Source: Bulleidia extructa W1219
GTDB taxonomy: Bacteria > Bacillota_I > Bacilli_A > Erysipelotrichales > Erysipelotrichaceae
Reading direction: 5' to 3'
DNA: 64,000 bases
Assembly (NCBI RefSeq): GCF_000177375.1
Contig: NZ_ADFR01000003.1
Location: 124,001-188,000, forward strand
Positions within the stretch are counted from its first letter, which is position 1; every line of letters begins with the position of its first letter. The notes under the pieces are model-generated. The model worked only from the letters and a program-made list of their open reading frames with translations, did no database searches and was not told where the DNA came from. Of the stretch, positions 42,097 to 51,794 are shown one piece after another. A program made the translations under genes and the position numbers.

Positions 42097-43293
42097 ATGA
42101 GTATGAAAAAGAAGAGAAGAATCCATCTATCTTTTTATAGAGCTACCAGCGGGGCTGATCTGGCCATTCATTTTTGTATGATTGGACTAATGATTTTCGG
42201 TTTGATTGCAATTGTCTCTGCTTCTATGGGTTTGGTCAATGGAGATAATAAAAAATTGATTTTAGTGGCCGCTAAACAAATTTTTTTCTTAATAGTTGGC
42301 TATGGATCCATGCATTTTATGAGCAAGCATTTCCATCTTTCTTTTTTGAAGTCCAGGTTATTTAATACACTGATCGTGGTTACATTGATATCTTTATTAG
42401 TGCCATTGGCTTTCACGGCGGCCGGTGGGGCAAAAGCATGGATTCGTTTCGGCGGTTTTACGATCCAACCTTCTGAATTTGCGAAAATCATGACGGTTTT
42501 AATCATGGCTCGTTTTTTAGGAGATAATCGTAGGCAGTATCATAGTTGGCTTAAGATGGCAGCTCGTCCTTTCGGATATGTTCTATCTATTTTCTTGATT
42601 GTTTTTATTTTGGAAAATGATTTAGGATCTGCCTTAATTATTTTCATTATTTTTGGTGTTGTTTTTTTGATTCCGAAACATCCTCAATTAAAAGGTGTAC
42701 AACGGTTTTTTAAGACGGCTTTCTGGACCGGGGTCGTGGCTAGTTATGGTTTATTGTATACCGGATTTGGAGAAAAGATCATCTCTTCAGTTGTAACGGG
42801 ATATAAGAAAGCTCGTTTTACAGCTATGTTTAATCCTTTCCATGATACCTATGGAGCTGGGTATCAGCTGATCAACGGTTTAATATCTTTTGCGACTGGT
42901 GGTTTAAAGGGGAGAGGGATTGGTCAATCCATTCGGAAATATACGGATTTTCCAGCCTCGAATACAGACTTTATTTTAGCCATAGTTGTAGAAGAAACGG
43001 GAATGCTTGGGTTTGGTCTTTTGATGTTATTATATGGAACCATTTTAATTCAATTATTCCGCTATGCCATTAAAATGAAGAGTGAAGCAGGGAAGATGAT
43101 TTTAATTGGTACAGCGATGTATCTGTTGGTTCATATGGTTTTTAATATCGGTGGAGCAACGGGTTTGATCCCATTAACAGGAGTTCCTTTGTTGATGATT
43201 TCTGCCGGTGGTTCCAGTACTTGGTCTTTTATGATGTGTATAGGTATTTCACAAGCCATCATTTCTCAATTCAATCGAGGAGAAATTCAATGA
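42097..43293 (+). CDS. ftsW: FtsW/RodA-family cell-cycle lipid II polymerase
   Basis: This SEDS-family membrane protein has about ten helices and the conserved GGAKAWIRFGGFTIQPSEFAK near residues 109-129 (split: GGAKAWIRFGG, QPSEFAK), NDLGSALIIF near 173-182 and the C-terminal GVPLLMISAGGSSTW near 364-378. It polymerises glycan strands from lipid II with a partner class B PBP. FtsW is favoured over RodA by the following rsmD-coaD division-adjacent context, but the choice is not certain. The start may be 42103 rather than 42097. It overlaps rsmD by four bases. Confidence 0.88.
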   Translation: MSMKKKRRIHLSFYRATSGADLAIHFCMIGLMIFGLIAIVSASMGLVNGDNKKLILVAAKQIFFLIVGYGSMHFMSKHFHLSFLKSRLFNTLIVVTLISLLVPLAFTAAGGAKAWIRFGGFTIQPSEFAKIMTVLIMARFLGDNRRQYHSWLKMAARPFGYVLSIFLIVFILENDLGSALIIFIIFGVVFLIPKHPQLKGVQRFFKTAFWTGVVASYGLLYTGFGEKIISSVVTGYKKARFTAMFNPFHDTYGAGYQLINGLISFATGGLKGRGIGQSIRKYTDFPASNTDFILAIVVEETGMLGFGLLMLLYGTILIQLFRYAIKMKSEAGKMILIGTAMYLLVHMVFNIGGATGLIPLTGVPLLMISAGGSSTWSFMMCIGISQAIISQFNRGEIQ

Positions 43294-43841
43294 GAATTAT
43301 TGCCGGAAAGTTTCGCTCAAGGGTGATTGAAGCCCCAAGGGGAACGGACACCAGACCAACCTTAGATCAGGTAAGAGAATCGGTTTTCTCGATTTTAATG
43401 AATGACATTGTGGATGCTTCTTTTTTGGATTTATATGCCGGAAGTGGTGCCAATGGATTGGAGGCCTTATCAAGAGGAGCTAAAAGAGCTGTTTTTGTAG
43501 ATAAGGACAGACAAGCCCAACGGGTCATTCAAAAGAATATAGAATCTCTTGATGTGATGGATCAAGCGACTTTATTAAGGGTGTCTGCTAAGCAGGCATT
43601 GGATATCTTAGTGGGTCAGTCCTTTGATTTGGTGTATTTAGATCCACCTTATAAGAAACAAGAAAATGTATGGATTATTAAACAATTAGTTGAAAAAGAA
43701 TTATTAAATTCAAATAGTATTATTATGATCGAGGCTGATCGAGCAGATCGTTATCCGGAAAAAATTGAAGATCAAAAATTATGGAAAAAGAAAGAGTACG
43801 GTAGAAGTCAACTCTTATTTTATCGAAAGGAGATTATATGA
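43290..43841 (+). CDS. rsmD: 16S rRNA (guanine(966)-N2)-methyltransferase
   Basis: This 183-residue protein starts with the family hallmark MRIIAGKFRSR, then DTRPTLDQVRESVFSIL near residues 20-36, SAM motif I FLDLYAGSGANGLEAL near 47-62 and the catalytic LDPPYKK near 117-123. It methylates G966 of 16S rRNA. The frame opens earlier inside ftsW, but the ATG at 43290 follows GAGGAG and gives the exact family start. Four-base overlaps with ftsW and coaD show translational coupling. The rsmD-coaD pair is conserved in many bacteria. Confidence 0.96.
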   Translation: MRIIAGKFRSRVIEAPRGTDTRPTLDQVRESVFSILMNDIVDASFLDLYAGSGANGLEALSRGAKRAVFVDKDRQAQRVIQKNIESLDVMDQATLLRVSAKQALDILVGQSFDLVYLDPPYKKQENVWIIKQLVEKELLNSNSIIMIEADRADRYPEKIEDQKLWKKKEYGRSQLLFYRKEII

Positions 43842-44341
43842 AAGCTTGCTATCCGGGAACTTTTGATCCTATCACCAATGGGCATTTAGACATTATTGAA
43901 AGAGCAAGTAGGATGTTTGAAGAATTGGTGGTTATGATTATGGATAATCCCCGTAAAAAATGCACCTTCAGTGTTGAAAAGCGTAAGGAAATGATTGAAA
44001 AAAGTTTAGCAGATATTGATCATCCTAGGAATGTGCGAGTGGAAATTGGCTATGGCCTAACGGTGAATTATGCCGAACATTTAGAGTGTGGAGCCATCAT
44101 TCGTGGGATTCGAGCTGTTTCGGACTATGAATATGAACTTCAACAAGCGACGGCTAATTTAAGCCTGAACGATCAAATTGAAACTTTATTCTTTATTGCT
44201 AGACCGGCATATTCGTTTTTAAGTTCTTCTGTTTGCAAAGAGATTGCCATGAATGGTGGTAAGCTGGATGGCTTTATCCCAACCACTATCATTCAAGAAG
44301 TGATGAAAGAACTCTATGTTCCCATGGAGAAATTAAAATGA
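43838..44341 (+). CDS. coaD: Phosphopantetheine adenylyltransferase
   Basis: The 167-residue nucleotidyltransferase has YPGTFDPITNGHLDII near residues 5-20 (T/HxGH motif), RGIRAVSDYEYELQ near 90-103 and the C-terminal FLSSSVCKEIA near 127-137 (ISSTxVR-like). It makes dephospho-CoA from 4'-phosphopantetheine and ATP. AAAGGAGA precedes the ATG. It overlaps the neighbours on both sides by four bases. Confidence 0.96.
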   Translation: MKACYPGTFDPITNGHLDIIERASRMFEELVVMIMDNPRKKCTFSVEKRKEMIEKSLADIDHPRNVRVEIGYGLTVNYAEHLECGAIIRGIRAVSDYEYELQQATANLSLNDQIETLFFIARPAYSFLSSSVCKEIAMNGGKLDGFIPTTIIQEVMKELYVPMEKLK

Positions 44342-45300
44342 AATGGGGAATTCTTGGCTCAGGGAATGTAGCTAAGAGGTTCTTAGCCTCTCAACCAAAG
44401 AAAGTGTCTGCGATTTCGGGTCGTACAAAAAGGAAGTCGCTATGGCTTCAAAAAGAATTTTCAATTCCGGTGGTTTATGACAGTTATGAGGAATTATTGA
44501 AAAGCGATGTAGAAGCAGTATATATAGCTTTGCCTCATGGCCTTCATTATAAGTATGCCTTAGAAGCTATGGATGAAGGAAAAGCGGTTCTTATTGAAAA
44601 ACCGCTAGCTTTAAATGAGTGGGAAGTACAAGCGTTGACTTTAAAAGCTAAAGAAAAGAATGTGTTATTGATGGAAGCTATGAAAACACGTTATTTTCCA
44701 GCTTATCAAGCATTAAAAAAAGCTTTAGAACAAGAGGTTATCGGGACGATTCAATCCATACAATTATTTTTTTATTCTGAGGTGTCTGATTCTTTTTTGA
44801 AACAATCGTATCTTGGAGATTCCATTCAAGGAGGTGTTCTTTTAGACGTAGGCTGCTATGGAGTAAATTGGTTGGTGGATGTGTTGAAAAGTCAACTTCA
44901 TTTGAAAGAAGTAGCGGTCCGGTTCAGACAAGGGATAGACTCACATGTAGTGGCTATTTTTGAAAAGAATGAGATTTTCTTTCAAATGGAAATCAGTTTG
45001 GAAAAACCATTGAATCGTTTAGCTCTCATTCAAGGAACGAAAGGCAGCATCGAAATTCCAAATTTTCATCGACCATCGCACTTTGTTCTTAAGAAAGGAA
45101 AAGAAGAAAAAATCTTGGAATATCTCTATGAAGGTAATGACTTAACGGGGGAAGTAAGAGCTTTTGAGAGGGCTTTTGCGTTAGGTTTGATAGAAGAGCC
45201 ATCCATGCCTTGGACGGATAGCTTGAAGATGGCTCGCGAATTGGATCGGATTAGGGATGCTTTTACCCCGGATCCGGATGCGTCCGTCTACCGTATGTAG
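44338..45300 (+). CDS. Gfo/Idh/MocA-family oxidoreductase
   Basis: This 320-residue protein has an N-terminal Rossmann fold (KWGILGSGNVAKRFLAS near residues 2-18), the family EKPLALNEWE near 88-97 and a C-terminal alpha/beta domain with LLDVGCYGVNWLVDVL near 166-181. Members oxidise or reduce sugars and related compounds with NAD(P). The substrate is not deducible; similarity in layout to dimeric dihydrodiol or glucose-fructose oxidoreductase-like enzymes is usual. It is the last gene of the ftsW-rsmD-coaD unit, overlapping coaD by four bases, which is probably a matter of transcription rather than shared pathway. Confidence 0.88.
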   Translation: MKWGILGSGNVAKRFLASQPKKVSAISGRTKRKSLWLQKEFSIPVVYDSYEELLKSDVEAVYIALPHGLHYKYALEAMDEGKAVLIEKPLALNEWEVQALTLKAKEKNVLLMEAMKTRYFPAYQALKKALEQEVIGTIQSIQLFFYSEVSDSFLKQSYLGDSIQGGVLLDVGCYGVNWLVDVLKSQLHLKEVAVRFRQGIDSHVVAIFEKNEIFFQMEISLEKPLNRLALIQGTKGSIEIPNFHRPSHFVLKKGKEEKILEYLYEGNDLTGEVRAFERAFALGLIEEPSMPWTDSLKMARELDRIRDAFTPDPDASVYRM

Positions 45301-45376
45301 AATCAATTCTATTGATGGATAAAAATGAGGACGAGTTTACCAGAAGAAAGAATCATTTAAAAAGGAGGAATAGATC

Positions 45377-45847
45377 ATGAGTTGGTTTAGTAAAAAGAAA
45401 GAATGGGATGTGGCAAAGTCTGAGGCTAATAAAAATAGATTAAGAGAATTGTTTCATAAAACCGTGGAAGATGGGGATTCGTATCAGGTAATTTATGGCT
45501 ATGCTTTAGAGATCAAAAACAGTAATTATATCGTAGCTCGTAAAACGACCTATACTTACACCAGTTTGATCATCGGTTATCGCGAATCTGATATGAGTAT
45601 CGTATTATTGCAAACAACTCCGGAATTAGAGGACTGTAGTGAAGCGGAAATTTTCAAACAAGATACCATCAAAAAAGCAAAAATGTCTACGGGGATGTAT
45701 ACGATTTATCATCAAGGTGGCTGGACAGCCGGCTACACACAATTTGCGGTTTTAGAGGAAAACGATGAAAACTTCCTGGTTTATGTTTGTCAAAGGGAAG
45801 AAGCTGAGAAGTTCAATGAATTTTTCAAGAAATTTGCAGGAAAATAA
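45377..45847 (+). CDS. Protein of unknown function (156 residues)
   Basis: This soluble protein without signal peptide or membrane segment is preceded by AAAAGGAGG. Alternating hydrophobic strands (YQVIYGYALEIKNSNYIVAR, TSLIIGYRESDMSIVLLQTT, QFAVLEENDENFLVYVC) and a final amphipathic helix (EKFNEFFKKFAG) suggest a PH-like beta fold capped by a helix, but this is inference. I do not recognise the family. It precedes the DUF3137-like and LemA genes, with which it may be expressed. Confidence 0.65.
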   Translation: MSWFSKKKEWDVAKSEANKNRLRELFHKTVEDGDSYQVIYGYALEIKNSNYIVARKTTYTYTSLIIGYRESDMSIVLLQTTPELEDCSEAEIFKQDTIKKAKMSTGMYTIYHQGGWTAGYTQFAVLEENDENFLVYVCQREEAEKFNEFFKKFAGK

Positions 45848-45938
45848 TTCGTTAAGATGAGTTGAAAAATAGATAATCTTGAATATAGAAATCTATTTGG
45901 ATCAAACCGGTATATCAAGGAAAATTGGATTTGTGATA

Positions 45939-45944
45939 TATAAT
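45939..45944 (+). promoter_or_regulatory. -10 box upstream of the DUF3137-like gene
   Basis: A perfect TATAAT lies 28 bases before the preferred TTG start at 45972, within what would be the N-terminal extension if translation began at 45879. No good -35 match is seen. Confidence 0.35.
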
Positions 45945-45971
45945 AATAGAAACATAGAAAGGATGTGTTTA

Positions 45972-46922
45972 TTGACGACGAAAAAGCAACATCTTTTTTC
46001 GAATAAAGAAGTTTTGAGAAAAATTCAAGAGGCGGAAAAATCTCCTGAGAAACAAGCTATCTTAAGGTCTGTCAAGGAAGAAATGAGTTTAAATCGTTCT
46101 AAGAATCAAACACAGCTTCTTTTATTAGTTTTTGTTGTGTTTATTCTGATGGCTTTCTTTAAAATTCTTGGTTTTGTTCTGGGGATGGTTTTATTGATTT
46201 TTTCAGGCAATTGGTATCAAAAAAGAAATAAAAAGAATCACATCTCTTATGTAGATTACTTCTTGCTACCTGTCCTTAGAGAAATTCTTCCTAATATCGA
46301 GATAGATTATGAGGGAGGAATTGAAGAAGCTATTTTTGACCTGGTGACCCCAAGTGCCGGTACCTACCAACCGAATTGTCATATTTTGTTTAAAGATGAA
46401 TATAACACAGAATTTTGCAATTTGTATTCTTATCATACCAATCAAGATTCAGAAGGGAATACAACGGTCATAGAAGACTTTAAAGGTCAGGTTTTGATGG
46501 CGAAATATGCTACCGGTTTAGTGGGACATGTTCGAATTGTTCCAACAAGTAGGGGATTCTTTGGTCGAGAATTTCAAGTGGGATATAAAAAAGCTGAAAA
46601 TGGCGAAAAAAAGATAGAAACAGAAGATATTCATTTTAATGAAACTTTTAATGTATATGGTACGGATGAGGTTTCCAGTCGCACTTTATTGAACCCTTAT
46701 TTATTAACTGTTCTTTCGGAATATAGAGAAAAATATCCAGTGACGATATGGATGGATGAGAACAAAGTTTCTGTTTCTTTTTATACCGGTTATCAAATTC
46801 TACAAGCACCAAGTTGCCGGAAAGATATTGAAAATCTTTCGTTGAGTACAGAATATGAAAAAGTACAAGATAGTTTAAGCGATTTTTATGATTTATTAGA
46901 TACCATAAATACACAACTATAG
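45972..46922 (+). CDS. DUF3137-like membrane protein
   Basis: The frame opens at a TTG at 45879, but the TTG at 45972 has AAAGGA eight bases upstream and a TATAAT further up, so it is taken as the start (316 residues, LTTKKQHLFSNKE). A helical N-terminus is followed by a hairpin of membrane helices (LLLLVFVVFILMAFFKILGF and the following stretch, about residues 45-80) and a soluble beta-rich C-terminal domain (HILFKDEYN, GLVGHVRIVPTSRGFFGREF). This layout and the LemA gene directly after it fit the DUF3137 family, whose members often sit beside LemA. The function is unknown. Confidence 0.68.
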   Translation: MTTKKQHLFSNKEVLRKIQEAEKSPEKQAILRSVKEEMSLNRSKNQTQLLLLVFVVFILMAFFKILGFVLGMVLLIFSGNWYQKRNKKNHISYVDYFLLPVLREILPNIEIDYEGGIEEAIFDLVTPSAGTYQPNCHILFKDEYNTEFCNLYSYHTNQDSEGNTTVIEDFKGQVLMAKYATGLVGHVRIVPTSRGFFGREFQVGYKKAENGEKKIETEDIHFNETFNVYGTDEVSSRTLLNPYLLTVLSEYREKYPVTIWMDENKVSVSFYTGYQILQAPSCRKDIENLSLSTEYEKVQDSLSDFYDLLDTINTQL

Positions 46923-46937
46923 AGGGAGGGAAAAGGT

Positions 46938-47498
46938 ATGAATTATCATTATGTTTGGTATGCGGTTGGTTTGATCATCATTCTATTGGTTGTATGGATG
47001 ATTGGAAAAAGCAATCAATTATCTCGATACCAGGTCGTAATTGAAGAATCTAAAAAAAATGTGGATATTGCTTTAGTGAAACGGTATGATACCATCATGG
47101 AAATGTTGAAAATAGCGAAATCCTATGCTCAACATGAAGAAAAGGTGTTTGTGAATTTGGTAAAATTACGCCAAGGAGCCAGTTTTGCAGAAACCAATGA
47201 AGCCTTACAATCACAAGATCAAGTTTTGAAACAGATTTTTGCGGTCGGTGAGAATTATCCACAAATGTTATCTTCTCAGCAATTTTTAAATCTTCAAGAT
47301 GAAATCAGTAAGGAAAATGATCAGTTGGCAGCTTCCAAACGCATAGTCAATAGTAATATTAGTATGATAAATCAGGTGATCGTGACGTTTCCATCTTCCT
47401 TTGTGGCTTCTTTGAAGGGATTAAAACAAATGGAATTTTTAAAAGAAGAAGACGTCGAAAAAAAGAAATCGATAAATGAGTTTGATTATCATGTTTAA
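46938..47498 (+). CDS. lemA: LemA family protein
   Basis: This 186-residue protein has one N-terminal membrane segment (about residues 6-22) followed by a four-helix-bundle LemA domain: YQVVIEESKKNVDIALVKRY near 33-52, where LemA proteins typically show a W-V-A-N-Q-L-K-R-R-like helix, and LNLQDEISKENDQLAASKRI near 121-140. The bulk of the protein is expected to be on one side of the membrane as a coiled bundle. The role is unclear; it is probably a partner of the DUF3137-like protein 15 bases upstream. GGGAGGG precedes the ATG. Confidence 0.85.
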   Translation: MNYHYVWYAVGLIIILLVVWMIGKSNQLSRYQVVIEESKKNVDIALVKRYDTIMEMLKIAKSYAQHEEKVFVNLVKLRQGASFAETNEALQSQDQVLKQIFAVGENYPQMLSSQQFLNLQDEISKENDQLAASKRIVNSNISMINQVIVTFPSSFVASLKGLKQMEFLKEEDVEKKKSINEFDYHV

Positions 47499-47523
47499 AT
47501 GAGCCTAAATAGCTCATTTTTTT
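47498..47523 (+). terminator. Terminator after lemA
   Basis: AATGAGC / GCTCATT with a seven-base loop and a T-rich tail; it overlaps the lemA stop codon. Confidence 0.75.
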
Positions 47524-47547
47524 ATGGTTATTCAATTAAAAGAACCG

Positions 47548-48207
47548 TTAAAACCCTGATTCTAATACAGAAAGAATATCTTGGTAATCTTGAATGTAAG
47601 CTTTGATATTAGGATGATGAAAATTCCTTAGTACTGGAGTATCAATAGCAACCACATCGGCTCCTATTTCTAAGGCTCCTTTAACACCGTTGATGGAATC
47701 CTCGAAGATGAGAATATGATCTTGAACCTTCAGATTTTTCTTGGCTTGTTGATACATTTCTTTTTTGTTTGCATAAGTACCATCATCGTAAACAATACTT
47801 TTCGGATCTATCCATTGATCTAGGTGGAAGTGATGGATATAGAAATCAATATTTTCTTTGATTGAAGCGGAGGCAATGGTAAAAGGAATGTGTTCTTTTT
47901 TTAGGTAGTCAAAGAAAGTAGGGACGCCATGAACCAATTGACAAGTAGGATCAGCTTTGACATAAGAGCGATACAAGAATTCTTTTTTCTTGGATAATTG
48001 TTGATATTCTTCATCTGTATAGCGATGATCTGTTAATCCTTTTAGTAAACCGATGTTGTTTAAACCCCAATATTTTGTGAGGATGGTTTCTAGAGTAATG
48101 GGACCGCAATGCAAACTTTTGGAAATGGTATCCCAAGCTTTGATGTGAAGAGGGGTATCGAAAATAAGAGTTCCATTAAAATCAAAGATGACGGCTTGAT
48201 AATTCAT
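47548..48207 (-). CDS. HAD-superfamily hydrolase (beta-phosphoglucomutase-like)
   Basis: This 219-residue protein has a HAD core with a helical cap: FDFNGTLIFDTPLHIKAW near residues 8-25, FTIASASIKENIDFYIHHF near 108-126 and LIFEDSINGVKGALEIGADV near 163-182. The first motif is DxN rather than the usual DxD, so the general acid/base aspartate is replaced by asparagine, which makes ordinary phosphomutase or phosphatase chemistry uncertain. The ATG at 48207 follows AGGAGG. It is divergent from the hrcA operon. Confidence 0.85.
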   Translation of the reverse strand: MNYQAVIFDFNGTLIFDTPLHIKAWDTISKSLHCGPITLETILTKYWGLNNIGLLKGLTDHRYTDEEYQQLSKKKEFLYRSYVKADPTCQLVHGVPTFFDYLKKEHIPFTIASASIKENIDFYIHHFHLDQWIDPKSIVYDDGTYANKKEMYQQAKKNLKVQDHILIFEDSINGVKGALEIGADVVAIDTPVLRNFHHPNIKAYIQDYQDILSVLESGF

Positions 48208-48283
48208 AAAAACCTCCTGATAGATATGTCTATCATACAAGGAGAGGGATATTTTAAGCAAACGGGAAAAATGTTTGAAATTT

Positions 48284-48310
48284 TTAGCACTTATCTGTTG
48301 ACAGTGCTAA
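48284..48310 (+). promoter_or_regulatory. CIRCE operator 1
   Basis: TTAGCACTT-N9-CAGTGCTAA matches the HrcA operator TTAGCACTC-N9-GAGTGCTAA except for the innermost base pair. It overlaps the -35 box TTGACA. Confidence 0.9.
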
Positions 48311-48326
48311 ATGAATGGAGTACGAT
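48298..48326 (+). promoter_or_regulatory. Promoter of the hrcA operon
   Basis: TTGACA (48298-48303), 17 bases, TACGAT (48321-48326): a strong SigA-type promoter embedded between the two CIRCE elements. Confidence 0.75.
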
Positions 48327-48327
48327 A

Positions 48328-48354
48328 CTAGCAGATATTCAATCAGAGTGCCAA
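48328..48354 (+). promoter_or_regulatory. CIRCE-like operator 2 (degenerate left arm)
   Basis: CTAGCAGAT-N9-GAGTGCCAA keeps the 9-9-9 spacing; the right arm matches CIRCE at eight of nine bases and the left arm at five. It covers the transcription start region. Confidence 0.55.
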
Positions 48355-48372
48355 TAAGGGAGGTGATGATGG

Positions 48373-49398
48373 GTGCTAACGCCAAGAAGAATTCAAATCT
48401 TCAAAGCCATCGTCGATGAGTTTATTAAAACAGCAGAACCGATCGGGTCCAAGGCCTTACAAGAAAGATATCACCTTGCTTATTCCAGTGCTACGATTCG
48501 AAACGACATGCAAGTGTTAGAAGAAATGGGATATTTAGAAAAAACACATACTAGTAGTGGTCGGATTCCAAGCACGATGGGCTATCGTTTCTATTGTGAA
48601 GCTTTACTGGATGAATCCAATTTAGATAAGCGTATGGAAGTGGCGATTCGTGATGCTTTTGAGGCATCTGCCATGAATGTAGATGAAGCGATTCGCCAAA
48701 GTTGCGAGATTGTTTCCGAGATGACGAATATGACCGCCGGTGCTATTGGTCCGGATGCTTCTAAACAGCGTTTGGAACACATTAAATTATTCCCGTTAGA
48801 CGAAAAGAATGCGGTATGTGTCTTCATTACTGATCAAGGGCATACGGAAACGAGAAACTTTCATTTCAATCAATCTGTCTCTGTTCAAGATTTAGAGACA
48901 ACAACGGATATTCTGAATCGTCGATTAAAAGGAGTGGCTCTAACGGCTTTAGCTTCTCGATTAGAGGATGTGAAACCGGAGCTGGGAGCTGTGGTACAAA
49001 GACACGATGTCTTATTCACGGCTTTTCTAAGAGCTTTCATTCGTTTTGCCAATGATACAGTTTACTTCTCCGGAAAAGATAAAGTTCTCTTCCAACCTGA
49101 ATTTGAAGATATCAATAAGATGAAAAAGTTGATGGGGATGTTTGAAGATGAAAATGTTTGGAAGCAAATGGATGAGAATGCGAATGCGGTTGCTTTGACG
49201 ACTAGGGGCGGATCACAATTGACTTGGGTCAATGATCTGGCGGTGGTTCGTTCAAAGTTTCGCTTAAATGAGGAGGATAGTGGTGAATTAATGGTGGTCG
49301 GTCCTAGTCGTATGGAATATGATCGGATTGTTCCACTGTTGGATTATGTGGCACGAATGATTGAAGAGGCCTATCGAAAAGGAGATGACCATGACTAA
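48373..49398 (+). CDS. hrcA: Heat-inducible transcription repressor HrcA
   Basis: This 341-residue protein begins LTPRRIQIFKAIVDEFIKTA, the typical HrcA winged-helix start, with GSKALQERYHLAYSSATIRN near residues 25-44 and EKTHTSSGRIPSTMGYRFY near 57-75, then a GAF-like and inserted dimerisation domain. It represses this operon by binding CIRCE and is kept active by chaperonins. The start is a GTG behind GGGAGGTG. It overlaps grpE by eight bases. Both operator sites lie in its own leader, so autoregulation is expected. Confidence 0.96.
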   Translation: MLTPRRIQIFKAIVDEFIKTAEPIGSKALQERYHLAYSSATIRNDMQVLEEMGYLEKTHTSSGRIPSTMGYRFYCEALLDESNLDKRMEVAIRDAFEASAMNVDEAIRQSCEIVSEMTNMTAGAIGPDASKQRLEHIKLFPLDEKNAVCVFITDQGHTETRNFHFNQSVSVQDLETTTDILNRRLKGVALTALASRLEDVKPELGAVVQRHDVLFTAFLRAFIRFANDTVYFSGKDKVLFQPEFEDINKMKKLMGMFEDENVWKQMDENANAVALTTRGGSQLTWVNDLAVVRSKFRLNEEDSGELMVVGPSRMEYDRIVPLLDYVARMIEEAYRKGDDHD

Positions 49399-49918
49399 GA
49401 AAAAGGAAAAAAAGGTAGAAAAAAAAGTAGAAGAAAGTTCTGTAGAAGAAGTGGCATTGAGTGAAGAAGAAAAATCTCAAGCTCAGATCACGGCTTTAAA
49501 AGAGCAAGTTGCTATATTAAAAAATGAGTATGCAAAGGCTTATGCGGATGCGGAAAATATGAAGAAACGTCTACAAAATGACTTTGAACAAAGAACAAAG
49601 TTCCAAATGGCTGCTTTTGCAAAAGAGTTACTACCGGTTTTAGATAACTGTGAAAGAGCTTTGGCTCAAGAAACACAAGATGAAGCTTATCGAAAAGGGG
49701 TTGAAATGATTTATAGTCAACTGAAAAATACCTTGGCGAAAGAAGGAGTTCAGGAGATTGAAGCATTGAATCAACCGTTTGATGGTCATTTTCATCAAGC
49801 TTTGATGAGCGAGGCAAAAGAAGGTATAGAGCCAAATATGGTGATTGAAATTCTACAAAAAGGATATGTCATTAAAGATCGGTTATTAAGACCGGCAATG
49901 GTGAAAGTTTCAGAATAA
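49391..49918 (+). CDS. grpE: Nucleotide exchange factor GrpE
   Basis: This 175-residue protein has a charged N-terminus (KKKEKKVEKKVEES), a long coiled coil (EEKSQAQITALKEQVAILKN onward) and the GrpE C-terminal beta domain with FDGHFHQALM near residues 136-145 and VIEILQKGYVIKDRLLRPAM near 155-174. It releases ADP from DnaK. The ATG at 49391 lies seven bases after AAAAGGAG; the in-frame ATG two codons earlier is too close to that site. The gene overlaps the end of hrcA and is followed by dnaK after 13 bases. Confidence 0.96.
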   Translation: MTKKKEKKVEKKVEESSVEEVALSEEEKSQAQITALKEQVAILKNEYAKAYADAENMKKRLQNDFEQRTKFQMAAFAKELLPVLDNCERALAQETQDEAYRKGVEMIYSQLKNTLAKEGVQEIEALNQPFDGHFHQALMSEAKEGIEPNMVIEILQKGYVIKDRLLRPAMVKVSE

Positions 49919-49928
49919 GGAGGACTAG

Positions 49929-51749
<1,821 letters not shown>

Positions 51750-51751
51750 AG

Positions 51752-51777
51752 AGCGGAAGTCTAACTTCCGCTTTCCT
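51752..51777 (+). terminator. Weak hairpin between dnaK and dnaJ
   Basis: AGCGGAAG / CTTCCGCT with a five-base loop, then a T-rich but interrupted tail (TTCCTTT). It is better read as an attenuator or mRNA-stabilising hairpin than a full terminator. Confidence 0.5.
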
Positions 51778-51794
51778 TTAGAAAGGTAGGCAAT

